Source: Taxawa tesnikishii (nom. ined.) (taxonomy: Eukaryota > Ascomycota > Dothideomycetes > Dothideales). From it: a DNA stretch of 64,000 bases. The stretch spans positions 248,001 to 312,000 of the forward strand of contig JAPDRO010000022.1 in NCBI GenBank assembly GCA_030247885.1. The letters run 5' to 3'. A program made the translations under genes and the position numbers. Below the pieces are notes generated by a model. That model did no database searches. It saw only the letters and a list, made by a program, of their open reading frames with translations, and was not told where the DNA came from. Below are positions 1-10,892 of the stretch, piece by piece; the first letter of the stretch is position 1; the number at the start of each line of letters is the position of its first letter.

Positions 1-537
1 AAACCGCAGCCTCATGGATGCGTCGTCGGTCACACACCTACATGTTACTAGAGTGCTGTATCGTCACCGTCTGGCTTTTTGTTCAGTCGTGGCAGTACCT
101 CATCTGCAGAGCAACACGGGCTTGCCGGTCAAACACTATTTGGTCTTGACGCAGAAGCTTGGTGGAAGCACGAGTAAGCATACTTCATGCCTCTGTTCCG
201 TTGCCTCCCTTTCTGATTTTCAGCTTCACATCCGGTCCCATACGCCGAGCTTTGACAGACTGGACAGAGAAGGTGTCTTCAGGCGGGTTGGGAGTCGCAC
301 GATGGAGAAGGCGGGAACCAAGAGGGCAGTTGGGGTAAGGGGAGAGGTGTCTGATCCAAGCCGAGACTTCTGGAGGAAAAAGAGAAGAAAAACGCCAGCG
401 GAAAGCCAGCTTTGTGCATGTAATGTCCTTTGGTGGGGCTGGTGGCAAGAGGTCTTCGCCTCGTTCGAGTGGAGAGCAGCGGACTGTATACGTGACTATT
501 GAAGGCGTTGAACGATAGCGCATTTAAACCCCCTTTA
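1..537. other. Intergenic, no gene seen
   Basis: No open frame here has a recognisable domain or convincing fungal codon use. The stretch lies downstream of the amidase stop codon, so it is probably that gene's 3' flank or the flank of a gene outside the window. Confidence 0.5.
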
Positions 538-2876
538 TCACATGATACCCTCTTGCCTCTTAAAGAGGATCTCTCCGCCGTTGACATCGCTGTAACCCGC
601 CACGCTCGGCTTCACAATGCCCGCCTTGGTCAGATCCTCGACGAGACCGAAGATCATGCCATCGCAGCCGCGAGCCGCCATAATGTCAACGGTGACGGGG
701 AGGTACTCTGTATGGTTGGTGATGTCGGAGTAATATTTGGCTTGACCCACTGCACACGGCCACAGTCAGCAAAACCCATCTATAACAGAACCCTCCCGAG
801 GAAATCAAAGAGAATCGAGGAGAAAGAGCCACTTACGCGGCACCACGAAATCCGGTCCGCCCCAGAACGGAGACACCCTGCTGGTGCCGAAGCCATACGG
901 TACGCCTGGCGGCCCGCTGTATTGGTTCCTGTAGTTCACGTCCGCGTCGCTGCCGACGTAGATCAGCAAGCTGTCACTGCAGGTGCGCTCGTCCGCCACG
1001 AGCACGTTGTCCGCCCACCAGTCGGCGAACAGGGTCCGGTTTGCGTTAGCCTGGTCGAGGGTGGAGTCCGGGAACGAGTCGGCGAAGCCCCAGCGGATGA
1101 GCGGGGCGGGGTCGACAAAGGGCAGACGGCCGTCGTGTGCGGCCGCGTAGTCGGCGTAGAAGGGATCACGGACAAGCTTGGTCTGCTCCTGGCCGATGAT
1201 GATGGGGTATGTGATGTTGAGGAGGGTGGTGAGGGAGACGTTTGAAGGACCGGAGCTCAGCCAGGCGGCAGTCGTGTTGAAGGGTGCGGCTTGCGCGGAC
1301 AGGAAGGAGGTGATGTTGGCGAGGAAGTCGAGTAGGATGGTGTCGCCATCGGAGTCGGCGGTCGTTGGGAAGCCGATGGTCTTGATCTGAGAGGGGAAAG
1401 AGTGGCTAACGGTGATGTTGGTTTGGTACAGGGCTTGCGCGGCAGCGGTCCAGAGGAAGGGATCACGCGTCAGGAAACCGGCCGTGTCGAGCTCAGGAGC
1501 CAGTGGCATGACGCCTGTCAAAGGAACAAGGTCGTGTGATGGCCGATTGCCGAATAGACCTTGGACCTCCGATGGACCACGGATACTACCACCAGTATCA
1601 CTGCCGATGGTCAGGTCGAGCCAAGCGTAGGAGCCTGCGCCCGCGCCCGGACCAGAGGAGGAAGAGGAGGGGTCCTGGTAACCGTCACCGCGAGGGTTAA
1701 ATGGTGAGTGGTAGTCGACCCAGTCTGCGGTAGCCTCTTCTCCGTTGGCGAACTGTGACGTCTTCATTTTTCCCACCACGATAGCTCCAGCATCGATTAG
1801 GCGCTGGATCGCAACAGCTGTAGTGCTCGCTGGAGGGTAAAAGTGATACCACGCCCTGTTGCCGTTGGAAGTCCGCAAGCCAGCGATATCGTAGATATCC
1901 TTAACACCCAGGCGAACACCAGCCAAGGGCTTCTCTGCAGTCTTGGTGTAGTAGAGCCGAGAAGGTACCGCAATGGCAAGAGATTGGCCGGGGATATTCG
2001 CAGGAAGAACAGAAAAGGTGCCGTCAGTGCTTGGTGCGGTCGTCTCAAGGAAGGCTCCCTGGAAGTCGCTGTACAGTCTCCACGCCTCGTACACTGCAAG
2101 GTTCGCGTCGACAAAGTATGGTCCGTTAGGAATAGCGGTGGTGTTTGAGGCAAAGGAGGAACCGACGGTCAATGTGCCGTTGGTAGGGCTGGACAGCTTC
2201 GGAGAGAAGCCATGTCTGGATCCTACTGCACCGACGTATTGGATGTACACAGCTAGCGAAAGTCAGTATGCTAAGAACACAGCAAACATAGAATGGCAAT
2301 GCGATCAGTGCTCTCAACAATTGATCCAGCCGACCGGCCAACTGCTATCGCGAGGGAACAGGACTACTGCTCGATCCGCATACAGACAACATATGCGCAC
2401 ACGGACTGTGCCTCACTTGACCTCAATGCTTAGCGGCAGCTGTAGAGGCAAAGAAGGTCCAGCACTTGAGCCTCGATGATGCCTCCGTAGTTGCGGCGTC
2501 GCATCGCGATAGCAGTTACGCAGTCATCTGGACTTACTGACGAGAACAGTAGATGCGGCGTACCTTCCAGGAAGCCCTCCGACCACACATCGTCCGAGGC
2601 CGTGAAACCGGAGAGGGTGGCTGCAAAGTCACTGCTGCTGTAGCCCAACGAGGTGGTTGAGATAACAGTTAAAGGAACAAGACCACCAGCTGCCTCAGCG
2701 GCCTTGTGGAGAGATCTTTGAGAGGTCGGAAGGGTAGCCACTGGAGCTGGCGGCACATAGTACGGGACACCATCGAGCTCGACCGTCTGACCTGTAGGAG
2801 CGAATGTGAATGCAGAGGCAGTCTGCAGGAGCTGAGCGAGAGAAAAGAAAACGAAAGATCTGGTAAGGGAATCCAT
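538..2876 (-). CDS. Secreted amidase-signature family protein
   Basis: Predicted amide hydrolase of the amidase-signature family; the substrate cannot be told from sequence. I model three exons: 2876-2564, 2252-837 and 749-538. All join in phase and give 646 residues. The first 22 residues look like a signal peptide (hydrophobic [15 protein letters not shown]). The catalytic core shows the family lysine in GVKDIYD (about residue 222) and the nucleophile segment [11 protein letters not shown] (about residues 321-331). A serine/glycine-rich stretch precedes it. Residues 30-200 form the extra N-terminal region seen in long fungal members. The C-terminal exon carries the conserved end ([15 protein letters not shown]). 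The first intron is long for this window (311 nt), so a small missed exon is possible. It is divergent from the phosphatase that follows. Confidence 0.88.
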
Positions 2877-3579
2877 GACCGCTATCGAGGACGCGGTGCC
2901 TGTCCTGGCCTACTGCTCGACGGGAGCACACATCGATTTATACGCAACAGTTTTTCACGCCGGGCCTTTCTCTTCCACAGGATACTCATGGCTTACCACG
3001 CTTTCGTCAGCGGGGACAGCTGTGAATTATCCGGAGCTCGACAAACAGCTCCGCAAGTACCTGGAGCTAGCTGCAAGTCGCCGGTGCCGAAAGTCTTGGT
3101 GAAGGCTCCAAGGATTCTACAGATCCCGTATTTCTTGACGGCTGCCTAGATAGGAAAGCAATCAACGGAGTCGACAGGTACAAAGGCGGCATTTGATAAG
3201 GTTGCAGTAGTTCGGTAGCCGTACCTGACATAGACGCGGCGCAGCGTTGCGCCTATCTCTGTATCCACTCACCAAACCCCACTGTTGACCGCCGGCCTAC
3301 GGCAATCCTGCTGCGATCGGAGCACTCATTGTGCATGGATGTGCGGTCGAGCAGAGTTCGACCGGTAGAACGAGTCAAGACTGGAAAGAAGAAGATGAGT
3401 TTGCTAAGATTGACGATGAGCTGAGGTGCGCTTGGCAGCCGAGGCGAGCTGCGAGTCATGCCGAACCATGGGACTTCAATCCTTCCGGAACATCTTATCG
3501 TTGTTGTACACTAGACGAGCCTGTCATCTCTGCATGAACATAGAGGTCGAGATAAGGTAGCGAAAACAGTGTGACTAAG
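2877..3579. promoter_or_regulatory. Shared upstream region of amidase and phosphatase
   Basis: This stretch lies between two divergent start codons and holds no convincing ORF, so it most likely carries both promoters. I see no distinctive binding-site array. Confidence 0.4.
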
Positions 3580-4531
3580 ATGCCTGTACAGTATACTACC
3601 GTATCCGGCTATTTCGCGCAGGACGATCCAACCACCGCTCCCAAAACCTTCGATTACGTGAGTACGCCTCCTTTCATCCACTAAAGCTCTCTCCCCTTCC
3701 TCACTTAGTCCAAGCAATTGACTCAACTATTCGAAGACGGTTGGAGACTTCGGTCTCATCCAGCAACGATACGAGACGGACTTTGAATTCGATCCCTCCA
3801 ATTCCCGGACGCAATGGGAGCGGTTCTCGCATTTCCTCGCCTCGCTCAACAAGCATGCACCTCAGGGCGTGCAGTACAAACTCCTCTATCTGGGCCGCCA
3901 CGGTGAAGGCTATCACAACGTCGCTGAAGCGCGCTATGGCACACTAGCATGGGACGCGTACTGGTCGAAGTTAGACGGGGATGGGCAGACGACCTGGGAC
4001 GACGCGCAACTAACCGCGACCGGGGTCGCGCAAGCGCATACCGCGCACGAGTTCTGGAAGCGTGGGCTTCGGGCCGCGAAAATGCCGGCGCCGCAGACCT
4101 ACTACGTGAGTCCGCACCGGAGATGTATCGCGACCGCGCTCGGGACGTTTTCCGGGCTCGAACTGCCTCAAGGCCAGCCCTTCGCTCCGGTAGTGAAAGA
4201 GCTTCTCCGCGAGTGCATCGGCGAGCACACGTGTGACCGTCGAAGCGCCAAATCCGTCATTGAGGCCGAATTTCCAACCTGCACTTTCGAGCCCGGCTTC
4301 GCTGAAACGGATCCCTTCTGGCGAGCCGATTACAGGGAAACCGATGCCGAGATGATCGCACGCGTGCGTAGCTTGTTGGACGACATCTTCACCAGCGACT
4401 CGAGTACATACATTTCGTTTTCGAGCCATTCCGGAGCGATCAGAGCGATTCTGGCCGCGGTCGGACATATTGTGTTTCCTTTGGCAACGGGCGCGGTTAT
4501 CCCTGTCATGGTGAAGGCGACCATGGTCTGA
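3580..4531 (+). CDS. Histidine phosphatase (phosphoglycerate-mutase-like)
   Basis: Member of the histidine phosphatase superfamily, probably a small-molecule phosphatase. Two exons, 3580-3657 and 3737-4531, split by a 79-nt intron with donor GTGAGT and acceptor ending CGAAG, give 290 residues. The catalytic signature LGRHGEGYHN is at about residue 75. The second conserved segment is YYVSPHRRCIATA, and the late histidine lies in ISFSSHSGAIRAIL. This layout matches the fungal PMU1-like branch, whose substrates vary, so no substrate is assigned. The ATG at 3580 was chosen because its short first exon joins in frame to the conserved DFGLIQQRYETDFEF segment. Confidence 0.87.
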
Positions 4532-4805
4532 TGCTGCCCCGACCTACCATGGCATGCCAGTAGTTGCCAACGATCAGCCAGACTAACTGGTCAAGCGCTT
4601 TTGCGAGCTGACGGTATAGCCGAAAAAGCACCAGGTGATCTGAGTGCTGGATCATTGATGCCGGGGCTGAGGACCAGAGTTGAGAACAACATACCCTACC
4701 CATATATGTCGTATATACGTAGATATAGAAGTGTTGCCGCTGCCATGCGGTAGCCGTTCGTCAGCCTGTTCAGCTTCCAGTTCCAACATGCCCAGTATTC
4801 ATGTC

Positions 4806-6222
4806 TCAGGCATTGAGCCCCTCAAGAAGCAGGCTAAAATGATCGACATCAACGGGTCCTTCGATCTTTTGCCTCTCGGGTATCTTCCGCCACATCTTCC
4901 CCTCAATCTGCCACGTGCTCTCCAGATCATCCGGATCCAGGACGCCAAACGCACTCTGCAGCTCCGGACGATATGCCTCAATTTCGTAATCCTCACACTC
5001 GAACGTTTCCACTGCCGGTGGGGCACCCGTCAGATTGGTCATGATGTTTGTCAACAGACGAGTGGCGATGTTCGAGTACGCGCGGTGGACGGCGGCCCAG
5101 CAGTCTGACAAGACTGCTTTGCCGACGCGCTGGGGATCGTCGAGGATCCATTGGTCTTGTTTTGACGGCGCGACTTGCAGGCTGACGTGCTTGACGAGGT
5201 GCAGACGGTGCAGGGAGCGTGTGAAATCGTTCGTGCCGCGGACGTGGTTCGGGAAGGGAAAATGGCCGTGTAGGAGAAGTTTTTGATGCGGAAGAGACCG
5301 TGTGACGTGTACTTGTCCCCCGGGCGGAGCTTCATCGCGCCGGGGGTCGCTGGGAAGAGAACGTTCAACAACGATTGTATACTAGTCGGAGCGCCGTGCT
5401 CGAAGAAGTCGTAGGTCCCGTAGGCGCTCAGGAACGAACCCTCGTTGTAGCCGACTGTGGCCCAGTGTCGCACCCTGAAGAGGCTTGAAGGCGCGATACG
5501 CGAGTCTCTCGCGATGTTCCAGGTTCCGTGGGAAGAATCATAACCCGGCACTTTCCCTCCGTACAACTCAGTGTCCTGTTGCAATTCCAGGAACTGATAC
5601 CTACTGTCCGGAAACCCCTCTATATAGCGGCCTCCGACATGACAGTTTGACAGTGTCGAAAGACGACCCAGTGTCGCCAGAATCGCGATACGCTGCGGTT
5701 CGATGACCTCGAATAAAGGCCCCCACAGGCTTGCGCTAAATTGCTTCCCTCCATAGACCGGTGAGAGGGGTCAGTATTCTGGCCGGGCTCTACGTCCTCA
5801 TCAACAAAGATAAGGAAGCTCTCGATGCGCTTCTCCAGCGAACTCGCCTTGACGAATTCGAGAAAGGAGCGCTCGACCTCATCGCCGAGTATGGTAGGGC
5901 CATCGGGAGCTTTTCCACCGTGGCTACCGATACCCTGCCAGGTAAGCACACGTTGCTTGGCGAGCACCCATTCTTTCACCAGATCGAACCGAGCGCATCT
6001 GAACAACGCGGGCAAGGCGATCCGCCTGAGCTTCCTGCAGGTTGAAGACAGATTCCTCAGCGGCGTCCCTGTTTCTGTGTCGGCGTCGACCAGGTGTTTG
6101 GAGGGCTCATGTCTCGCCCTCCTCACACTGGGAGGGTCTGTGTCCAGAGCGCCGACGATGCGCAAGAGTATCTCTTCAGGCAGCGATGTGAGATGGACTG
6201 GAGCCATCCTTGATGCAGACAT
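4806..6222 (-). CDS. F-box domain protein, frameshifted
   Basis: Probable substrate adaptor of an SCF ubiquitin ligase. Residues about 12-50 hold an F-box-like segment (LTSLPEEILLRIVGALD), followed by a long fungal-type C-terminal region. Exon 1 is 6222-5794. A 50-nt intron (5793-5744) with donor GTAGAG and a perfect TACTGAC branch site leads into exon 2, 5743-4806. Exon 2 needs one extra base near 5251-5262. Upstream the coherent frame reads NFSYTAIFP and downstream it reads FPNHVRGTNDFTRSLHRL, and the two overlap exactly at a short C/T run. With that base restored the product is about 416 residues. Either the base is missing from the assembly or the gene is a young pseudogene; the first fits the rest of the window better. 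Confidence 0.68.
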
Positions 6223-6823
6223 ACGGTACGCTCTGATGTAGAAGTGGACGTTTCCGCTCCGTTGGGACTTGCGAACGTATTTGGTTCGTCAAGCAAGGAA
6301 GCTTTGCCAAGACCCACCTGCCCGCAGGGAAGCGGGGAGACATATAACCTCTGGCGAGCTCTCCGGAACCCTCTCCGGGCACATACGATATCGCACGTGA
6401 GCCCACCAGCTGTTTACTCCTTTGCTCCTTTACTCCTTTACTCCTCACCGTGTGCAGATCGACACGGCTCCACGCGTACTGTTTCTCATGGAAGGAGCTT
6501 TCGTTGCTCTCACCGCTTTCACTAGCGTGGTTTGCCCGAGCATATCATATCATACAATACATGCTCCTTCTTCCAGAGATGCGAGATGCGGAATGCGCAA
6601 TGCGCAATGCAGAATGCGGGGAGCGCCGATCTTCCATCGTAAACCTTTTACCCGGCGAGGCGTGCCGTGTATCATGTATAGCGAGCAGCAAGGCATCGTC
6701 GATTCTTCCCTTCATTGTCGTGTCTACCATCTCTTCGTCCTTAACCCCCAAGATCAACATCCTCCAGAGGTCCGCAGAACAAGAAGCCAGCCAGTGATCT
6801 GCTGCACTCATCTCCAAGTCGAC
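6223..6823. promoter_or_regulatory. Shared upstream region of F-box and TIM-barrel genes
   Basis: Divergent intergenic region of about 600 nt. It contains a short direct repeat, CTCCTTTGCTCC-like, near 6416-6445, and a degenerate run of GATGCG/AATGCG units at about 6577-6622. No ORF in it looks real; an in-frame upstream extension of the next gene has poor codon use and is not used. Confidence 0.4.
6577..6622 (+). repeat. Degenerate (A/G)ATGCG-type tandem hexamer/heptamer
   Basis: Consecutive units gatgcga, gatgcgg, aatgcgc, aatgcgc, aatgcag and aatgcgg can be read directly. This is a small imperfect minisatellite about 200 nt before the TIM-barrel start codon. Confidence 0.7.
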
Positions 6824-7882
6824 ATGAAAACCATCAAGGGCCCCGGCATCTTCGTCGCCCAATACGTCAGCGACACCGCACCCTTCAACACGCTCGACTC
6901 AATAGCAGAATGGGCCTCCAAGCTCGGCTACAAAGGCCTCCAGATCCCAGTCGACTCGCGCTTGATCGACATCCACCGCGCCGCCACCTCGCAACCGTAC
7001 TGCAACTCGCTCCTCTCCACCCTCCGCAAGCACAACATCGAGCTCACCGAGCTCTCCACGCACCTGCAGGGCCAACTCATCGCCGTCCACCCCGCCTACG
7101 ACGCCCTCTTCGACGGCTTCTGCCCGCCCGAGCACCGCGGCAACCCCAGAGCGCGGCAGGAATGGGCGCGCGGCGTGCTGCTCGCATCCGCGCGCGCGTC
7201 CCAGAACCTGGGCCTGCAGGCGCACGCGACCTTCAGCGGCGCGCTCGCCTGGCCCTACTTCTACGCCTGGCCGCAGCGGCCCGAGGTCCTGATCGAGACG
7301 GCGTTCAAGGAGCTCGCCGCGCGCTGGACGCCCATCCTCGACGCCTTTGACGAGTGCGCCGTCGACGTGTGTTTCGAGATCCACCCGGGCGAGGACCTGC
7401 ACGATGGCGTCTCCTTCGAGCGGTTTCTGGCCGAGGTGGACGGGCATAGGAGGGCGTGTCTGATTTACGATCCCAGTCATTTTGTCCTGCAGCAGCTTGA
7501 TTATCTCGCCTTCTTAGACCGTTATCACGAGCGCATCAAAATCGTCCACGTCAAGGATGCAGAGTTTAGGCCGGACGGAAGACAGGGTGTTTACGGCGGG
7601 TATAGCGATTGGAAGGACCGTGCTGGCCGCTTTAGGGCGCTGGGGGATGGGCAAGTGGATTTCAAGGGCATTTTCACGAGGCTGGCCAAGTATGGATATG
7701 AGGGTTGGGCTACGCTGGAGAATGAATGTGCGTTCAAAGACAAGGAAGTGTGCGCTGAAGAGGGCGCAAAGTTCATCAAGGAACATATTATTCCGGTGAC
7801 AGAGACGGCGTTCGACGACTTCGCAGGGACTAGTGTAGATGCAGCGCAAGCGAAGGAGATACTGGGAATTGACAGAAGATAG
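6824..7882 (+). CDS. Xylose-isomerase-like TIM-barrel protein (sugar isomerase/epimerase)
   Basis: Intronless gene for 352 residues of the AP-endonuclease 2/xylose-isomerase-like TIM-barrel superfamily (YcjR/IolE-like sugar isomerases or epimerases). Metal-binding residues appear in the usual order: E in CFEIHPGEDLHDG (about residue 187), D and H in LIYDPSHF, H and D in IVHVKDAEF, and E in WATLENEC near residue 295. The ATG at 6824 was chosen because the conserved barrel start (KTIKGPGIFVAQ) follows at once; the open frame upstream has no homology-like content. The substrate is unknown. The coding part is GC-rich and strongly codon-biased in its first 600 nt. Confidence 0.85.
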   Translation: MKTIKGPGIFVAQYVSDTAPFNTLDSIAEWASKLGYKGLQIPVDSRLIDIHRAATSQPYCNSLLSTLRKHNIELTELSTHLQGQLIAVHPAYDALFDGFCPPEHRGNPRARQEWARGVLLASARASQNLGLQAHATFSGALAWPYFYAWPQRPEVLIETAFKELAARWTPILDAFDECAVDVCFEIHPGEDLHDGVSFERFLAEVDGHRRACLIYDPSHFVLQQLDYLAFLDRYHERIKIVHVKDAEFRPDGRQGVYGGYSDWKDRAGRFRALGDGQVDFKGIFTRLAKYGYEGWATLENECAFKDKEVCAEEGAKFIKEHIIPVTETAFDDFAGTSVDAAQAKEILGIDRR

Positions 7883-8059
7883 TGCTTCTTTGATCTTCGT
7901 ACGAAGGGTACTAAATGGTGAATATCTATCAAAAGCTCACCTGGCCTCTCCCACTTAACCCGCATCCCTTCCTTTTCCGACTTGTGTCCCACTTTCCCAA
8001 CTACCAGATGCGCCTTGATCATGCGTAGACGTCCATGGAGACAGCGGACTCATCTCCCT

Positions 8060-10364
8060 TTACATCCTGTAAGTCAAGTCAGCACAACCCCATCACGCGC
8101 GAAGACAGCGCCACAGCTCTCAGTGCAGCACATACCTCTCAACAGGGTTAAGACCCAACAGCCTCATACCATTACTCAACACCTGCCTCGCACACTCGTA
8201 CAGCGCCGCCCTCGCCTTCTTAACCTCCGGTTCCGCCTTCATGACATTAAGCTGCTCGTAGCTACTGCTCAACAGATGCGTCATCTTAAACAAATACGTC
8301 AGAATGGTGACCGGCTCTTGAGTCCTGAGCGTATTGACAAAAGTATCGGGCCACTGGGCCAGCGATCTCACGACCTCGATGGCGTGCTTCTCGGTCAGCA
8401 GCGAGAGGTCCGCGGCCGCGAGGTCGGCGGTTGAGAGCTCGGCCTTGCGGGCGATGGAGCAGAGACGGGCGTGCGCGTACTGCAGGTAGGGCCCGGTGTC
8501 ACCCTCGAAGCTGGTCATGCGGTTGATGTCGAATTCGTAGTTGTTGATGCGCTTGCCGCTCATATCCTGCACCATGACGGCGCTGATGCCGAGGGTGTCG
8601 GCCGTCTTCTCGGGGTCCTCGACTTGCACGTATTTGCCCTCGTTGCTGCGCATGACCTCGTGCATCTTCTCGCCCACGTCGCGCAGGATGTCATCGAGAA
8701 ATTTGGCCGTGCCTTTGCGCGTGCTCATGCCCAGCACCATGCCGAAGTTGATGTGTTGGCACCGCGACGCGATCTCTTTGTAGTCTCCGCCCATGATTTC
8801 CAGGATCTTGAAAAGCTGCGCCAGGTGCAGGTCCTGCTGCGATGCGACGACGTAGATCATCTTGTCAAAGTTGTAGTGCTGGTAGCGCTCGTAGGCGGCC
8901 CCGATGTCGCGCGTCAGGTATAGTGTAGTGCCGTCTTTCTTGCGCACGAGCGCCTTGCCCAGCTTCTTCGAGTACTTGGTCAGGTCCACCACGATGGCTC
9001 CCTCGCTCTCCTCGCTGACGCCCTTGTCCGCCATCACCCGGGCCGCGTCTTCCATGCTCTCGTTCTTGACCGTCGACTCGCCCGAATAGTCCTCGAAGTT
9101 GATGTTCAGGCGCGCGTATGTCTGCTTGTACTTGACGATGCTCAGGTCGCGAAATTTCCTCCACACCTGGAGCGCCTCTTCGTCGCCGTCCGACATGCGC
9201 TTGAAGTACTTGCGGGCCTGCTCGTCCACACCCTCGGTTTGTATCCTTTGAATCTCCGCCTCTTGCTCCGTTACCGGTTCGTTCTTCGCCTGCAGCTCCT
9301 GAGCCTGCTTCTGGAGCTCCTTGACCTTCTCGCCTTCGTCGTGAGAGATCTTGCTGATTTGCACGTAGACGTCGTACAGGTGTCCAATCGGGTTCTCCTT
9401 CAGCTTCTTCTCGCTTCCGAACTTGTCAAATCCGATAGCCAGCACACCGTACTGCTTTCCCCAATCTCCCAGGTAGTTCATCCGTGTGACGTCCCATCCG
9501 GCCTCTTTGTAGAGGTTGCTCAGGAAGCCTCCGATGATGGTAGAGCGCAAGTGACCGGCGTGGAATGGCTTTGCAATGTTCGGCGACGAGAACTCCACAA
9601 TCATTTTCTTGCTTCCGGACTTGGGGTCTGCAGGGTCCCTCAGACCAAGATTGGGGTTGTATCCGTACTTGTCGCTGTTCTTGAGGATGTTAGGTAGGAC
9701 GAGCTGGGCAACGACCGCAGGCTTGAAGAAGAAGCGGAGGAAGGTCTTGTCGACGCTGGGTTTTTGGATAAGAGAGGACTCTGGGAACTGCAGGACACAC
9801 CGTCAGTTCCCAACGCTTGTGCCTCAGAAAGTTCGGTAGCTGGGCTGTAACTCGTAATCCTCCTAACACCTCTGGACATACCTTCTCTGCAATCTCCTTC
9901 GCCAATTCATCCGGCTTCTTGCCCTTTATGCGCAGCGCCGGCACAGCGAGCATGAGATCGCCGTTGTCGAGCGTCTGCGTCCATTGTATAGCATTGTAAA
10001 TGATCTTTCCATCCACGCCTGTTATAGGCGCAAGTTGGTCTGCGATGTGAGAGCGGAAGATGTCGACTTGGTTATATGTGGGGTAGGAGATGATTCCGTG
10101 GACGGAGGGGACCTCAGAGACGCCTAGCGACTTGAGGGAAGAGGTCAGTTCCTCCATGATTGCGGAATGCGTTGCGCGCGCTTGCAACGGAGAGGGAGAG
10201 GTCGTGGTGGAAGTAGATGCTGGACGACGTTCGGCGAAGCGGTTTGCTGCGACGGTAGAGGAGATGCGGGCTCCGAACAAGCAAGAATGACTCAAGGCCG
10301 GTACAAACGGGTATGAGGAGGAAGAAGAGAAATTGTTGGAGAGTCTCGTGAAGATGCGGGACAT
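8060..10364 (-). CDS. Arginyl-tRNA synthetase
   Basis: Class I aminoacyl-tRNA synthetase that charges tRNA-Arg. Three exons: 10364-9882, 9787-8136 and a 7-nt terminal exon 8066-8060, giving 713 residues. The Add1-type N-terminal domain covers about residues 70-190. The HIGH motif reads HAGH at about 237-240. MSTRKG at about 515 is the KMSKS-equivalent loop, and the DALR anticodon domain ends in LNPVERM. The last intron (donor GTATGT, acceptor TTACAG) splits the Arg codon, and the terminal exon encodes only Met-stop, the usual end of fungal ArgRS. The first 60 residues are rich in S, R and T with few acids, resembling a mitochondrial presequence; Met70 (MEELTSSL) is the likely cytosolic start. 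Confidence 0.94.
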
Positions 10365-10892
10365 GGACTAGCTAGGTAGTGGGGCATCTGTAGAAACTAC
10401 GAAAGCCCGAGGGAAATTTTTATGATGCGCTTTCTGTCACGCGTGAGTCAACAAGATGCGCAAACGAGATCAACCAAGCTGTGATTGATTGCATTTCGAA
10501 TGTTCGGTCTGCAATATCCCATGTGCTGGGACAAATGAACACCACGTGGCACCAAGATACAAATCATGAACAAGAAGACGAATGCATTTATTCAATAAAA
10601 AGCAGCCTTTACGGCTCCTGTTTGCTGTCTGTACGCCGCCCTTTAAAATCATAAGTGCGGACAACAACCAACAGCAAACGCCTGAACTGCCCCCAAGAAA
10701 TTCCCCAATCCCCAAATGCAAGTCGTTCAGGCACCAGAAGCATCTCGGTGCGCTGCTGTACATAGGGATATCCGTTGGATGCCTCCCTGTTCGACCGGAT
10801 GGACCCCAGGCTGGGCGTTAGGAGACATCTACCTCTAACGGTAATACATGTCAACAACCGTGTCAATTATCTTTTCTCCTTCTCCGTCATAT
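10365..10892. other. Intergenic between ArgRS start and TRP-like stop
   Basis: Tandem arrangement: this stretch should hold the 3' end of the TRP-like gene and the ArgRS promoter. I see no ORF with coding character and no RNA gene. Confidence 0.4.

Noticed and set aside
6422-6823. 134-codon upstream extension of the TIM-barrel gene
   Set aside because: Translates simple repeats and promoter-like pyrimidine tracts; the ATG at 6824 directly precedes the conserved barrel start.
8471-8923. 150-codon plus-strand ORF inside ArgRS, with hydrophobic, histidine-rich sequence
   Set aside because: Exact antisense of the conserved ArgRS core; open only because of codon bias on the other strand.
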